A DNA stretch of 64,000 nt from Trichosphaerium sp. ATCC 40318. Lineage: Eukaryota; Discosea; Flabellinia; Trichosidae. Positions 12,011-24,324 of the stretch are shown here, in pieces; the stretch's first letter is position 1, and every line of letters begins with the position of its first letter. The stretch covers positions 1 through 64,000 of the forward strand of contig JALMLS010000538.1 of NCBI GenBank assembly GCA_038496445.1, in the 5' to 3' direction. The position numbers and the translations under genes were made by a program. The notes under the pieces are model-generated. The model saw nothing but the letters and a program-made list of their open reading frames with translations. It was not told the DNA's origin and did no database searches.

Positions 12011-14185
12011 ATGGCGCGTCGGTGCGACATCGAGTGTGATAGCGCCACAAAACTAAAGTTTCGACCAACGCACCCGTATGGAGTGAAGCCGCTTGGAAAT
12101 GTATTTACAGACCTGTCAAGCTCGTATAGTGTGCGTAACGCCAGTTTGGGGTTATTTGCTGTTCTAGAAGATGTTAGCATTCTCGCCATTCTCAAGTTCG
12201 TACTACAAACTGTTGTTTATGCTTAAATCTATCTAGTTACCTCGGCGCGAAGGATTTAGTTGCCGTTAGTACGCTAGAATCCATTCTTCATAACTTGACG
12301 TTAAAATTACGCCTAAGGTAACGTAAGCTCAATGTTTTTCGCATTTGGAAGCACAAACGCGCTCTGGAAGCGTATTTACTACGATATGCCGGGAGAAACC
12401 GTCAAAGGAGAAGAAAACATATCATGGAAGCTGGCAGTACTACGCAGAGATACCCAAACAAAAACTACCTTGTCAAAAGGTTACATGCTTACCATTTATT
12501 CGATTCTTAGTGCAATTAGGTATATACTCAGATGTGCTATACAATGAGTGGTTATTTGATTCTGTAGATATGACTCCATGGCTTGGTACGTGTATTTTTT
12601 GATAAGAACAAAGACCACAGAAAAAAACTTCTGCGGAACATTATTTATCCCTATTCCGCTCAAAAAAGTGCAAGTGAATTACTGTTCAACTTACATTTAT
12701 TTGTATTATAGAACGTGATAATGTAGAACGCAGATCAAACCTAAGCCTTAAAGAATTCAGGTACACGAGTAACACATTTTCACTCACAACATTTTTTTTT
12801 ATTGATCACGTGATTTTTTTTTTATTATTTTTTTGTTGTTCATAGTGTTCTTTTTAGATCGACTTATGAACGCCCTCTGAAACCTGTTATTATAACAGAT
12901 GTTATTAATGAGTACGTTCTTTGCGAAAATTTTATATGGTTCGCCCTGAAGCTAAAGAAAATAAAAAAGTTGGCCAGCTAATAATGAATGGACTATGGAT
13001 AAAATTACTATGAAATACAAAAGGATTATGGCAGGGTTGGTATGTTCTTTTTCTCGCTTTTTTTCTTTCCTCTTCCTGTATTGATTATAACGCAACTAGA
13101 AATATGAGGACGGCATCAAGTATGACCACTTTTACACTCATAGTGGTAAGTTTAAAGGGTTGATAACAATTGATTTTAATTGTTTAAACACTTACCTAAA
13201 CTTTACTTTAGAGCACTTCCATGGTCCAGGATGCAAAAAGAAATCGAGCCCAAAAGTGTTCAATTCTACATCAGGTTTGGCTCTTACTTGAGTTGGTTAA
13301 GGCTAATTATTTCCTTTCAAGGTTGCCCAGAAGAAACACTACCTTCAAAGTATGAGGTACCACTCGTTACCTCCTTTGAGAATATATCTAACGCTTTAGA
13401 TGCCTAAATATTTTGCTGAAGACTTGTTGTCGTATTCAAATGAGAGTAGGCCTGGGTGGCGCTGGCTGCTACTAGGAGCACCACGTTCAGGTATGTTAAT
13501 AGAACGGGAATATGATACTAAATTTACAAAGTCCTTACAACTCACTAGGCTCAACTTTTCATCAAGATCCTGATTGTACAGGAGCTTGGAATGCAGTCTT
13601 ACACGGTAGGAAGAAGTTCGTGTTATATCCACCAATGAGAACGCCACCAGGTATGTTGGTTTTTTGCACAACGTTTTTTATATTTTCTTTCTAATTTTTT
13701 TTTAAAGGAGTTGAAAGAGAAGGAGAAGACTACATTGTACGTTGAGAGGTTATGCTAGACCAACCTTTAAAATATTTATAGAGTCCTCGTACAGTTATGA
13801 AATGGTTTGTAGACCACTATGATGAGGCTAACCCTCCTTACGAATGTATTGTTAACCCAGGTATACATCCTACTTTTTTCTTACGAAATTTTATTTTTTT
13901 ATTTGGGTCCAACAAACTTACTCTTGATGTTTAGGAGAAGTTATGTTTATACCTTCTGGGTTTTGGCATTTGGTATTAAACGTAGATGAAACAATAGCTG
14001 TAACGCATAACTATGTGTCTTCAGTAAACTTTAAGCTTGTTTGGCATCATATTAAAGATCACAAGCCTAAACTTCTTGAAGCATGGCGTAAAGGCCTTTC
14101 AATAGATAACCCAGATATTCTAGAAATGGTAGAGAAGAAGAAAATTAAAAAAAAGAGTGCTTGGGAAATGCTACTGGAAAGTTAG
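12011..14185 (+). CDS. JmjC-domain oxygenase with N-terminal F-box-like helix (JMJD6/KOG2131 type)
   Basis: Exon 1 (12011-12195), exon 2 (12237-12317) and exon 3 (from 12352) encode RPTHPYGVKPLGN, an F-box-like stretch (LGLFAVLEDVSILAILNYLG) and LWKRIYY. The JmjC part follows: RRSNLSLKEF, PLKPVIITDVINEWP, MPKYFAEDLLSYSNESRPGW, GSTFHQDPDCTGAWNAVLHG, KFVLYPP, GEVMFIPSGFWHLVLNVDET. His and Asp of HQD and the His of FWH are the expected Fe(II) ligands, so a 2-oxoglutarate-dependent hydroxylase or demethylase is expected. It ends ...SAWEMLLES. In exon 3 the reading frame slips by one base between about 12375 and 12410 (see findings). Splices around 13140-13330 are uncertain. Confidence 0.85.
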
Positions 14186-14415
14186 AGCTCTTTGTATTTT
14201 CTTCAAAAACTATCAATAAAAAAACCGTCTCACTGACGCTTTCGCCGTGTATTTGATAAAATGGGGTGGCTTGAAAGTTCATTACATGCATTTGTTATCG
14301 TACAATACATCTCAAAGACTAATTTCAACAACGTTTTAAACTTGTACTACTTATTGGCAGTAAGTCAGTTTTTTTACATGTGCAAAGTAACACCTTTTCG
14401 CTATTACTGGTGTCC

Positions 14416-14859
14416 CTAAGGTCCAAACTTTTGGGCGAAAGTGTCACAATCATAGTCTTTGTGAGGGACATAAATCCTATCTCTGCATTTCTGAGAACAA
14501 AACCTTACAGGGCACTTATCACATCCAAAGTTATTTTTAGTCTCTTGCCGTATACCACAAAAAGCGCAAAGTAAGAACTGATTTCTACCACAGTGTAGCA
14601 TGTGAATACCCGAAGCTCTTTGTTTACAATCCTCATTACAGTAATACACAACCTTACAAGCACACTCAAGCTCTACGCCCTTTTTCTCGCAGAATAAGCA
14701 CCATTTATCGTATGTTGGTACAAAATTAGTTATTTTGATATCAGCACACATCCTACGCCTTGCTGAGGCTGATGTTGGGTTTTGTTTGAATAGCTCAACT
14801 TTGTATGCAAAGTTATTATCACATACGTAGCATTTAGGTATACTTGCTGGATCTATCAT
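14416..14859 (-). CDS. Small protein with two MYND-type zinc fingers
   Basis: Single-exon ORF of 147 residues starting MIDPASIPKCYVCDNNFAYK. Residues about 54-90 form a MYND-like finger (CLFCEKK...CACKVVYYCNEDC, then HMLHC). A second Cys/His array follows (CAFCGIRQ...CDKCPVRFCSQKC, then HKDYDC). An N-terminal CYVC pair may belong to a further knuckle. MYND fingers mediate protein-protein contacts by binding Pro-rich peptides. No SET or other catalytic domain is attached, so an adaptor role is the safest inference. It is intronless, unlike most of its neighbours. Confidence 0.75.
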   Translation of the reverse strand: MIDPASIPKCYVCDNNFAYKVELFKQNPTSASARRRMCADIKITNFVPTYDKWCLFCEKKGVELECACKVVYYCNEDCKQRASGIHMLHCGRNQFLLCAFCGIRQETKNNFGCDKCPVRFCSQKCRDRIYVPHKDYDCDTFAQKFGP

Positions 14860-15175
14860 TGCTTTGATTGTGTTGTTGGTATGCGAGTGGTTAAGTCAAA
14901 CTGTTCAGAAAAGTTGCCAACTTTTAAGGGTTTGTGGAACGTAAACTCAAATGGTACCCCTTCTACCTTTGTATATTGTATGAAACGCAATCTATTAATT
15001 ATGTTGCATCCATCGAATCATGTTTTGTTTCCACTATTTTACCACTATTTACATATTTCAGGTGGATTCAATGAAACATGGAAGAATATGTTTTTGGAGC
15101 GATTTTTCTTTTTTTCTCTTTCAAGTGGTGTAGGTACAACCTTTGTATGCCAGAAATATAGTGCAATGCCTTTTA
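14860..15175. other. Intergenic spacer
   Basis: Between the MYND gene start and the Frizzled-like gene stop. A long plus-strand frame covers it (14881-15384). I read that frame as an antisense shadow of the Ser/Glu-rich Frizzled tail plus spacer. No other gene is supported. Confidence 0.55.
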
Positions 15176-17802
15176 TTAAGAGGAGTCTGTTTCTTTTGCG
15201 GAGTCGTCAATTTCATCTTCAGCTTCTTCTACTTCTCCTTTTGTGTTTTCAGTTGAAACAGTATTCGAACTTCCTTTTGTTGGTGCAGTTGCAGAACCTG
15301 AATCTTTTGAATTTGATGCTGAAAAATGAGATTAGAGTGATTACATGTTTACTGTTTATCCGTACAGGTTGTTGCAATGATTGAAGACAGAATAATACGA
15401 AACACTACAATTACTTCATCGTAGAAAGGCTTGACAGCTATACAAAAACAAGAGGGTCAGTAGAGAAGAAATAGGAAAACAGTAAGCTTTTTTTATACTT
15501 GTTTAAACGAAAGGTTTGGCTGGTTTAATGGAGGATCAACGTACTTAGTGATGCTAAAACAATTATGGTAGGTCTAGCGTTAATATTGAAACTATTTAAT
15601 ATTGCTACCCAATCAGCACTGAGAGCACCCAGCCCTATTGGTTGATTAGTTTTTGGAAACAATTACATGACAATTACTTACTACATTGTCCAGGAGTCGT
15701 TCTCACACAAGCTACCCATGAAAGGAAGTCGTCTATTTGTGCTTGTTCACTGGCACCCATACTTTTTATGATCAATGCTAGAGGTAAAACGAGAAAGTAT
15801 ATGAATATGATGATGAATATAATCAAAACAGATTGACTTCTAACAAATCTTTGCTGAGCACGAAGTTGTCTCTTATTACCAGTCAAGCGTTTTAATTTTG
15901 CGAATTCCTTGTGTAAACAATTAGTAATTGGTTTGTAACTAAAGATGAGCGTTTTGCTTGAGCGATGCCCAGTGCGCAAAGGTGATGAAGTTGTTAAAAA
16001 CCTGTTTTCTCGATTTTTTCTGTTCTACAGCACATACCTTGTACACAAAAAACGCGAACACCATACATGCAAGTATACATGACCCAGTTACAATTGATGA
16101 AAGCATAATTTGCGCTATTGCAAGAGGTCTTGTGCGGAGGAGCACTTTAAACAAACAACATTGTTAGTTGTAACTCAAAAACAAGCATCTCTAACGTACT
16201 TGCACAATGTGTTGCTATGCCAATATTGACACCAAAATTATCAGTTATAAGATATGCTATATCCCAAGTAGTCATAAATATCCATGGTACAACGTATAGG
16301 GCTATCCTAATTACAATTATTAGAAAGACAATGCCTTGTGTCTACATGGCTAAAAACAAACATACTTGAAGTATTGATTTGGTTGCTTCTGCGAAAGAAA
16401 CATGTATATCATACCAAACACCCACGCAACAAAAGCGCAATCAGTAAGAACAGCAAAGTGTGTTATATATATCGCTTTGAAGTATCTCAGCAAACAGGTG
16501 TATGGTTGTAAAACAGAATAAATAAACTTACCTTGGATAAAGCATACGTAGTTTTCAGTTGGCCTGTACTCTGCTGCTGCATTTTTACATTTCATTTTCT
16601 CTGGATCATTGATCAGACTTGGAATGTATCCAAGAACGGAAAGAAAAGAGTAACTACAAAATGTGTTAGAAGATTTCCATTTTGGTTTGACACGTGTATG
16701 TGATTCCCGGAATAAAATATCTTTGCCGTACATTATGACCAGAGTATGTAATACCAAGGGAAATCTTCGTTTAAGAGCTACTCGTACTGATACTATTACA
16801 CCAAAAATACCAAGCAAAATAGAAATCGGAGTGAACACATACATCAGCTTTAAAAAAGAAAGAAATAAGAATATACTTTCGGAAGCACGTGGCTTAATGT
16901 ATCGTTAAAAAATGGAGTTTTGGCGAAAATCCATAAATTGTAGCTCTTGGAAATGTCCAATGCAAACTACGACACTAGCTTGTACCAAAATATCTAATAT
17001 ACACGTGGACGTACAGTAATTTCTATTTTTCGTGGTGATTTTGGCAGATAGTTTTTAGGACATCCTGACAAACATATCCCTGGGTACCCATCTTCATGAT
17101 CTACGTTATATACCGCAGGGTATAAGCAATCTGAAGGTATTTGAGGTACTTCTACTTGATTACATAACGGTCTTGGAGCATACTCAGGAATATTAGTACC
17201 AGCTAAAACATCAGTTAACATTAGTCCCTATGGCGTCACTTGTCGACGTACGAAATGTTGCAGAGCAATTAGGTAGTTGAGATAATGGTACGCCTGTAGC
17301 TCCAAGACATGAACCAACGGCTTCACATATGTCTGTACACGTAGGTACAGGGATTGGAGCGGGTCCTATGATTGTAAAAGTTAGGTTAACTTTTCTAGGC
17401 CAAAAAAGGAAATAGCCACATTGGGTGCTAGTTGAGTTTTTTTTTCTGCTTTCAGCTGATATAGAGCGTACCAGTGCACTGTCGATAGATAGATTTACAT
17501 ACAAACTCTTTAAAATCCTTTCCACACCTAGCGTTCTATTTTACTTACACTGTTTCTATATCACTTCAAAGACGCAGTTCTACGTACTCCTTGGTCGAGA
17601 AATGTGCTATATCGGATATTGCTGCTCTTTGGCTTTGATAAATACCGTCAAGCATCCCCACAGTAAAATTAGGCTGAAGAATGAACAAGTAGTCGCTTGG
17701 GAAGCCGCATAGATTAACTGTGTTGTTGGTTGCAACACAAGAAAAGGAATGAACCATAGATATGCACATGCATACAACTAGACATGCTGTTGCGTATTTC
17801 AT
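15176..17802 (-). CDS. Frizzled/Smoothened-like seven-TM receptor with cysteine-rich domain
   Basis: Starts with a signal peptide (MKYATACLVVCMCISMVHSF). A Cys-rich ectodomain follows, with spaced Cys, N-glycosylation sites and FZ-like text (CTDICEAVGSCLGATGVPL, LPNCSATF). Next comes LCNQVEVPQIPSDCLYPAVY with CLSGCPKNYLPKSPRK. The first TM is MYVFTPISILLGIFGVIVSV. Later helices include SFLSVLGYIPSLI, ITHFAVLTDCAFVAWVFGMI, MLSSIVTGSCILACMVFAFF and SVLIIFIIIFIYFLVLPLAL. The tail is acidic and Ser/Thr-rich, ending AKETDSS. Frizzled-class receptors outside animals are best known from Amoebozoa, where ligands are mostly unknown. I did not find the animal KTxxxW Dishevelled-binding motif. Many exons; edges approximate. 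Confidence 0.82.
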
Positions 17803-19615
17803 TTTAGTTTTTTAAGGATAATTGCCTTTTATAGCACCTTTAAGTCTAAAAGATACAATTTCTCCACTTTTGCTTCTGCAGACGGTGTATTTTGGAATAC
17901 AGATAGGCGTGTGCGCGTTGGAAGTACGTAAACTCTCCCCGATAAGAGACCTTAATTTCTCCTCTTTTACTTAAGAGTTACGTAACGGCTAATATAGGTC
18001 CTTGCAAGGTTATATATGTCATTTTGCAGAATTGTCGACAAAAGTGGAAATGCCAGATTTGCTACCAACTTTTACTTTCTGTTATTCGACAATGTGCGTC
18101 ACAAAAGTGAAGCAAGGGACCGATGACGAAAAAAATGCACAATAATCGTTTTTCTCCCGACCAATGGCTAACAATTTGTGAGCGAATGCCGGGGTCTTGT
18201 GCACAGGAGCGAGTCCGGCCTTGTAAGTTTGTACTTTTTTTTTTGACCTTTTTCGAACTTTCACATTTTTATTTGATGAACCGCTAGTCTTTTCTGGATA
18301 AGTTCGCGAAATTCGGATGTTAGTTAGTATTAAACCATAGAAGCTATAGTGGTATTGTGGCCCAGGAATGAATTACCAGAAAGGTACTACTACCGTGTAG
18401 CAGCGGAGTTCTCATTTTAAAACAAACGTTAGTTTAGCTAATGTTAATCCCAAGGAGTCCTTTTAAATCTAATGGTTGTAGAAAGCAACCTCTTCTCGAA
18501 AGTTTTTGTTATCTTAACGGTTTCCACTTTAAGAATGAAACAGTTTTCGGTTGTAGCTATAAGAAAGGTTCTCAGATGTGATAAATACATAACGAGCTTC
18601 GTCTGACGAACAAATAGTGATACAGAGACTCAATTTTTGACTGGGTTTTGAAAAGTGTAAGCAATGCAAAAGGAATCCGAGTGAATATGCGTAAGGGCTT
18701 GCACAGGGAACGCACTAACAACTAGTATGCTATTAAGCACACATATTTAACCCCTTCGTGCCCCTTAAAAACAAAAACTAAGTGTTATTTGATGGAGTAG
18801 GAGAGGAACGCAAATAAAATACCAACGCCAAAAATGTTGGGATATTTTTTAGATAAAGGCTATATAGTAGTCTTCTATATGTGTTTAATACTAAACATTG
18901 CAAAATTTTGTAGCTTGGATAGCCTTCGAAGGTGTTCTTCTATTTTGACAGAGCAGCATTGCTGTGTAGGCAATTTTACAAATTCCAAACATTTTGATTT
19001 ATTACGGATTTCGCGAATCTTTAACGCCATGTTTACTCACCTGTGAACTATGCTCATTTAAAAGCTATTTATGCCATGTAGATATGATGTAATTCTGGGC
19101 GTTAAGATCATTTTGTGAGTTGTTAGTGATGTACTGAGGAAATGTACTGACAGACAAAGCAATTTATTCAATTTTTGAAAAGTTGCGAATTCATACAACA
19201 CTTTTAGCTTTTTATCGTACACCAAGGCGCAAATCTCACTTGTGTACCAAGTAAAAAGCAGCAAAGTGATCGCTAGTCTTAACGTTTTGATGAGCACGTG
19301 GAGCAATCCGGTATAAAACTACTGAAGGATTGTCGTTAACGACTAATAATAAAGACAACATGATCCCTACCACACGGACGTCCACACCTCTTTTAGGGCG
19401 ATGATGAATGTGACCTTAACAAAATGAAAACAGTTGGCCATGTGTCCGACAGTCTTTGTTAATTGAAATGTGGAACGAAGAGAACTTAAACGGGTAAAAA
19501 GTCGTTTGAAGTCTCGCCAGTACAGTTTTTGTATTGTCTCTCGTGAAAAGGATAGCATACTCCGTATTCACGTACTACAATAGGCCGAAACGTCTTTTCA
19601 TCCATAATACTCAGA
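17803..19615. other. Long gene-poor stretch between receptor and DUS genes
   Basis: About 1.8 kb without a gene I can name. Candidate frames are weak. The best is a minus-strand 63-codon ORF at 19367-19558 starting MLSFSRETIQKLYWRDFKRL, head-to-head with the DUS gene and 57 bp from it. Another is a plus-strand 70-codon ORF at 18834-19046. Neither has an identifiable domain. The rest is AT-rich spacer that presumably includes the receptor promoter. Confidence 0.4.
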
Positions 19616-21147
19616 ATGGACTTTCTACGTGAAAAAAAGATACTGGCACCACTTGTGGGAGGGTAGAGACTTTAAAATACGCGTAATTTTAACTTTTGGA
19701 AGGTCTGACCTTTCTTTCCGATTGTTGTGTCGTAAATATGGTGCTGAAGTAACATACACAGAGATGTGCATTGCGGAATACTACCTAGGTCGTAGTGGTA
19801 AAAAAGTAAAAAATTATACCTTTGAATTCCACCCAAGTGATAAACCACTAGTCGTACGCACTACACTATGTCATATACAAACAAATTTTAACACTATAAA
19901 GGCTCAACTGGCCGGTGATGAGCCAGAAGACATAATCGAACTCGCAAACCACGAAATGTACGTTATATCGCCATGATACAATACAATACGAACGTAAAAT
20001 GCGTTTTTAGGTGGTTTAAAACTAATTAAATATAAACAGGTTTAAAGGCAAGATAGCAGGCGTAGATCTCAACTGTGGATGTCCACAAGGATTTGCAATG
20101 ACAAAAGGGATTGGTAGCGCAATGTTTAGAAAACCAGACAAGCTCGTGGCTCTTTGCGAACGCTTAGTGAAAGGCACGTGAGTCGAAGCTCCAAGACTTC
20201 TTTTTTTGGCTTTTTTTTTCCCATTGTTGTTGAAACGCTTTTGCCGTCTTTCTCTTATTGTAAATATTAGAGATTCCATATCCTGTTAGTGTTAAACTAA
20301 GATTACATGATGACGTTGAAACAACAATAAGTATAATGAAGAGACTAAAAGAAGTCGGTGTTGTTGCTTTTACTATTCATGGTAGATTTTGGTGGATGAA
20401 AGGCGAGAAAAGAGGTCTTTGTGATTGGGAAGCTATTAGACGTATCCGTGAAGTATTCCCAGATGTTCCTATTGTAGGAAACGTACGTTTTAATCAATTA
20501 GTCATACTCAAACGTTTGATTAATACCTTGTAGGGTGATGTCAAAGTACACGCTGACTTTGCAAAATTTAAGAGTTTGAGCAATGTAGATGGTATTATGG
20601 TTGGCTATGGTGCCTTGAAAGACCCCTCTTTGTTTGGTCAGAATAAGCTTCCAGTTAATGTAATGATACAAGACTATATTGATATAGCCAGAAACTATCA
20701 AAATCGATTTATCGGTGCGTTTCTTTAATTGCTTTAAGTTGTTTTTTTGAATCTTAGTTTTCTGTCTAATTTGTTTGTTTTCAGATATCCTTAGACATAT
20801 TATGTGGATGTTAAAAGGTAGTAATTATAATGAATCATGTACAAAAGAGGTTAAAGCAAATTTATTTAAATGTAATTCAATGGAAGAAGTAGTGTACGCA
20901 AATCTTAGTAAATATTTGTTTTTCTTTTCTCCTTCTACTTTTTTTTTTTTTGAAACATGATCACGTGATAACACTTATTCGTAGTACCTTCTTTGCTACA
21001 CTTGATCCACCTATTATTATTACATTTCCACCAGGGCCACATAAGATAGATTTCAAAGGCCACGGTGTTAAAGGTAAACGGAGATTAGCAAAAGAAAAAA
21101 GGATACACGAAAAAAGATTCGGACACCTTCCTAAAGAAGACAAATGA
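19616..21147 (+). CDS. tRNA-dihydrouridine synthase (DUS4/DUS1-like)
   Basis: FMN-dependent reduction of uridines in tRNA D-loops. Exon 1 (19616-19662) encodes MDFLREKKILAPLVG and joins exon 2 at 19703 to give APLVGGSDLSFRLLCRKYGA, the FMN-domain opening. Further blocks are QLAGDEPEDIIELA, VDLNCGCPQGFAMTKGIGSA (catalytic Cys in NCGCPQ), HDDVETTISIMKRLKEVGVV, FTIHGR, VPIVGNGDVKVHADF and DGIMVGYGALKDP. An HDDV/HGR/GNGD order is typical of the family. After the helical domain the protein ends in a basic tail, GVKGKRRLAKEKRIHEKRFG, which may help bind tRNA. Introns are about 40-80 nt with GTAC donors. Assigning DUS4 rather than DUS1 is tentative. Confidence 0.9.
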
Positions 21148-21322
21148 CAAATGTAAATAAATGAGCCTTGCAACAAGTCTCATGTATTCATTTCAACAAG
21201 TTACTCTATTTCACCCAACTATTCCGAAAGACTTGTTAACTTGCATCAACTGACACCTTTTTTTCATTGAATCAATCTTACTTTGCTGGACTTTATTGTT
21301 TTTCCATCACAAACTGCAATCA

Positions 21323-24112
21323 ATGAGGGCTGCAAAGCGCTTGAAGAAGTCAACTACACCCGTATCGGCTGCGCAGCTTCTTAAGTATCTCCAGAGCATA
21401 AATGATGTCGCGTACAAGCAAGGAGAAAATGTACTTGGCGAAGCGGTGCGTGACAGCCTTACATGCGATGAAAACAACTGTAACACTGTGTAGAGTACAG
21501 TACCGCTATTTGGGGAAATAAAAGAAGAACTAGAAGCGTTACGACCAAAAATCACCTCATGGGAAGCTGCTTTGGCGAAACAGGTGCTTTATCAACTGTT
21601 TACTAATTTGCTTACTCCCTAACGTCAGGTTGACGCTGAAAACGCGTTAAAACCATGTCCTGTCAACGATTTGCCTTTAGAAATCGTTGTAATGATCTTT
21701 GAAGGCTTGCGTATTATTGAACGTACCAAATTGTATCTTGTATGCAAACAATGGTACGACTCAGTACATTTCATACATAAAAGAAGACTAGACTTTACAG
21801 AGTACGTACTTTAACAAAACAAGAAAAATCAAAAAAAAAACCTTGTTTGCATCCCTCACTTTTAATCCGCCTCCTACAGATGCTGGGACCTCACTGATGA
21901 TATTCTACTAAGACTGGTTTCTTCTGCGAAGGACACACTTGAAGAATTCATGCACGTGACATAGAAATAAATGACTGACTTGAGATGCTTACCCTTTTGT
22001 TTTACTAGTTTGGGTGGTTGCTGGTGGATATCACAGAAGGTCTTAACACAGTGTTTAGACATGTGTGCATGTCTTACACATATAAATATCGTTGAATATG
22101 AGTCTGTTAGTTTAGTTGGAGACCTTAGAAAGCTATACTGTAGCCTATCAAAGCACAAGCTAACTTTTCTTGGGTGAGGCCTAACAAAACAATTTTTTAC
22201 TGTTACTCAATTATGTCTAGGTTACCTTCTCGTTTCAAAAATGGTAGATCAAAACTTGATCCTATTCCAACTGTAACTCATGTCGAACTATACGATAGAA
22301 AGTATATTAGTCTGTTACAAGGTTTATTTCCAAAGTGCACTTCAGTGGTCCAACATTTTTCTCGTGAAATCCAACGTCCAAATATTAAGGTAAGTAGCTT
22401 AGACTTCGCCGACAATCTATAAAAATTCAAAGCTTATATTCTGTAAGTCTAACATTACCAAATGCTATTCCATAATACCATTTGTTGTTACTAGCCTTAT
22501 CCAACCAGTTATTCCACCAGATAGTGTGGCTTACATTGTCCCTTTCCAGACGGTACATACGGAACTTCTTTTTTTTTTGTACAGCTGTTTACTTGACTTA
22601 CTCTTCTCCAAGATTCTATCTAATTCTCTTCCACAACCCTGTCCACTATTAACTACACTATATGCATATATTGGATGTACCAACATTGACTTATCAAGGA
22701 TTTCAAACCTTGCACCAAACCTAGAAACTGTGATCTTTACGATACCAGGATGTGACAGGTGCAAACAACATATGCTTTGCCCTCCAGGAACTATATGTGA
22801 GTCCCATAAAGTTTTAAAAGTACTTGATAAACTGAAATAATCTAGCACTCTTCCCAAAGCTCATTAACTTGACAATGAATATCAAGGGCCCAAATTTTTT
22901 TCAACTTGGAAACTTTCTTTCATGGTACTAATACTTCTGTTTTAAATCCCTTTTTCCTAATAAAGTTATTCCAGCCTACCAGAATCACTCAAGAGCCTCA
23001 CCATTAGTATACCTTACGTTTGCACAGGTAGCAGCTTTACAGGTTCGATTATATTAGCCATACTGTTTGTCAGCCTTACTTACTTTGTTGTTAACAGAAA
23101 ACGACTTGATTACATTTGTATCACGTGTAAGCCTACGGAAGCTAAAGGTACTACAACATTCTTTTACATCCAACCCAGTTAAGTCCATGTAGTTGCGCAT
23201 GAGCCAGAATCGTGCTACACCTGTCACTTCAAGGTTCATCGATGCTTTGTTCACTCCCGACGGGTATATCACCCACTTGGAGTTCACAAACTGTAAATTC
23301 TTAACTGACGACTCACTAAAAATTATAGCCAGTACGTACTTAACAGCACGCAACAAAATGTTATTAAAAAAAAAGGTCCACCATTAATGAGCCTACTAGA
23401 GTATGCTCATCATCTGAAAGATCTTGCTCTTTTACATTTAAAAAAGTGTACCACAGAAGGTATCGCTGGTTTAGTATCTTCTTGTTCAAGTTTAGAGAAG
23501 CTATCGATTATTGGATTGAGTCCTATTAATTCGCTTATCGCTGAATCTATTAAAGATATTTTACAAAAATATAAAAAGTACGGACACAGGGCTGTCTTGA
23601 ATCAGAGCACAAATACTTACCAGATATCACAGGCTTTGGTTCTTAAGGATGGGGTTTGGTTCGAACACAGAAGCGTCGCTCAAGATACTAACAGGTTAAG
23701 TTGTTTTTAGTGAACCAAAAAAATACTGACTTTCTTTTTTTTTTTTTAGGATCATCACTTCGAGTTGTTGCTGTTTACAAAGTCGGAGAGATAGCGTTCG
23801 ATGCACTTGGTGAATTCATTGGAAAATCACCTCAATTACGTATAGTTCATGTTATATCTGTCTCCAGTTATCGTAGGAAGAAATATTGGTTATTGATGCA
23901 AGGGTAATGTTCTTGGACTTTTCTTGATAAGTCAACGGTTTTCTTTTTGTGATGACTTTTCTTTTAGTGTACTACAATCAGCCAAAAGAAAAAATCTACG
24001 TATATTTTTACATGGACAGGATACTTCAAGACGAGAATTAAATAGGATACATGATGCCTGGTTTTTAGATGATGTAGCACTTCCAAGGAATATTAGTTTA
24101 GCCTTGAGATAG
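21323..24112 (+). CDS. F-box protein with leucine-rich-repeat-like C-terminus
   Basis: Starts MRAAKRLKKSTTPVSAAQLL. A 63-nt intron (GTACTTGG...GTGTAG) then joins ...KQGEN to STVPLFGEIKEELEALRP. The F-box is NDLPLEIVVMIFEGLRIIER followed by KLYLVCKQWYDSV. The rest consists of short Leu-rich units on several exons, such as LKDLALLHLKKCTTEGIAGL, SSLEKLSIIGLSP and ITHLEFTNCKFLTDDSLKI, typical of LRR F-box proteins. It ends ...HDAWFLDDVALPRNISLALR. F-box proteins recruit substrates to SCF (Skp1-Cullin) ubiquitin ligases, and the substrate is unknown. Exon joins in the 22.4-23.4 kb section are uncertain. Confidence 0.72.
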
Positions 24113-24324
24113 TTTTTACCACATATTTAATTAAACCCAACTTCCAAAAAAAAAAAAAAGATATTAGTTCAACTACGTACTACCAATTAGTTGTACTTAA
24201 AATTAGATTTATGTCAGTCAATAAACTTATCAAAATATGATTCTTCCAAACAAGAAAGAAGAATAAGGGCAACGGAGAAAACCAATGTGGAGTAAAAACA
24301 AATAATAATAAAAGGATTGTTTTA
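24113..24324. other. Intergenic spacer with duplicated 3' flank
   Basis: Its right part (from about 24280: AACCAATGT...AATAATAAAAGGA.TGTTTTACTAT) is similar to 50106-50160, the sequence downstream of the mucin-like gene. The duplication therefore includes the 3' flank. Confidence 0.6.

Noticed and set aside
14881-15384. 167-codon plus-strand ORF.
   Set aside because: It overlaps the Ser/Glu-rich coding end of the Frizzled-like gene on the other strand. Its Leu/Gln-rich sequence is the antisense of that region.
19058-19306. 82-codon minus-strand frame with hydrophobic start.
   Set aside because: It has no ATG (starts at TTG), no homology recognised, and no splice support.
21460-21510. Apparent 21-nt intron in the F-box gene.
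   Set aside because: A normal 63-nt intron with a GTAC donor and TGTAG acceptor restores the frame (QGEN to STVPLFG), so no ultra-short intron is needed.
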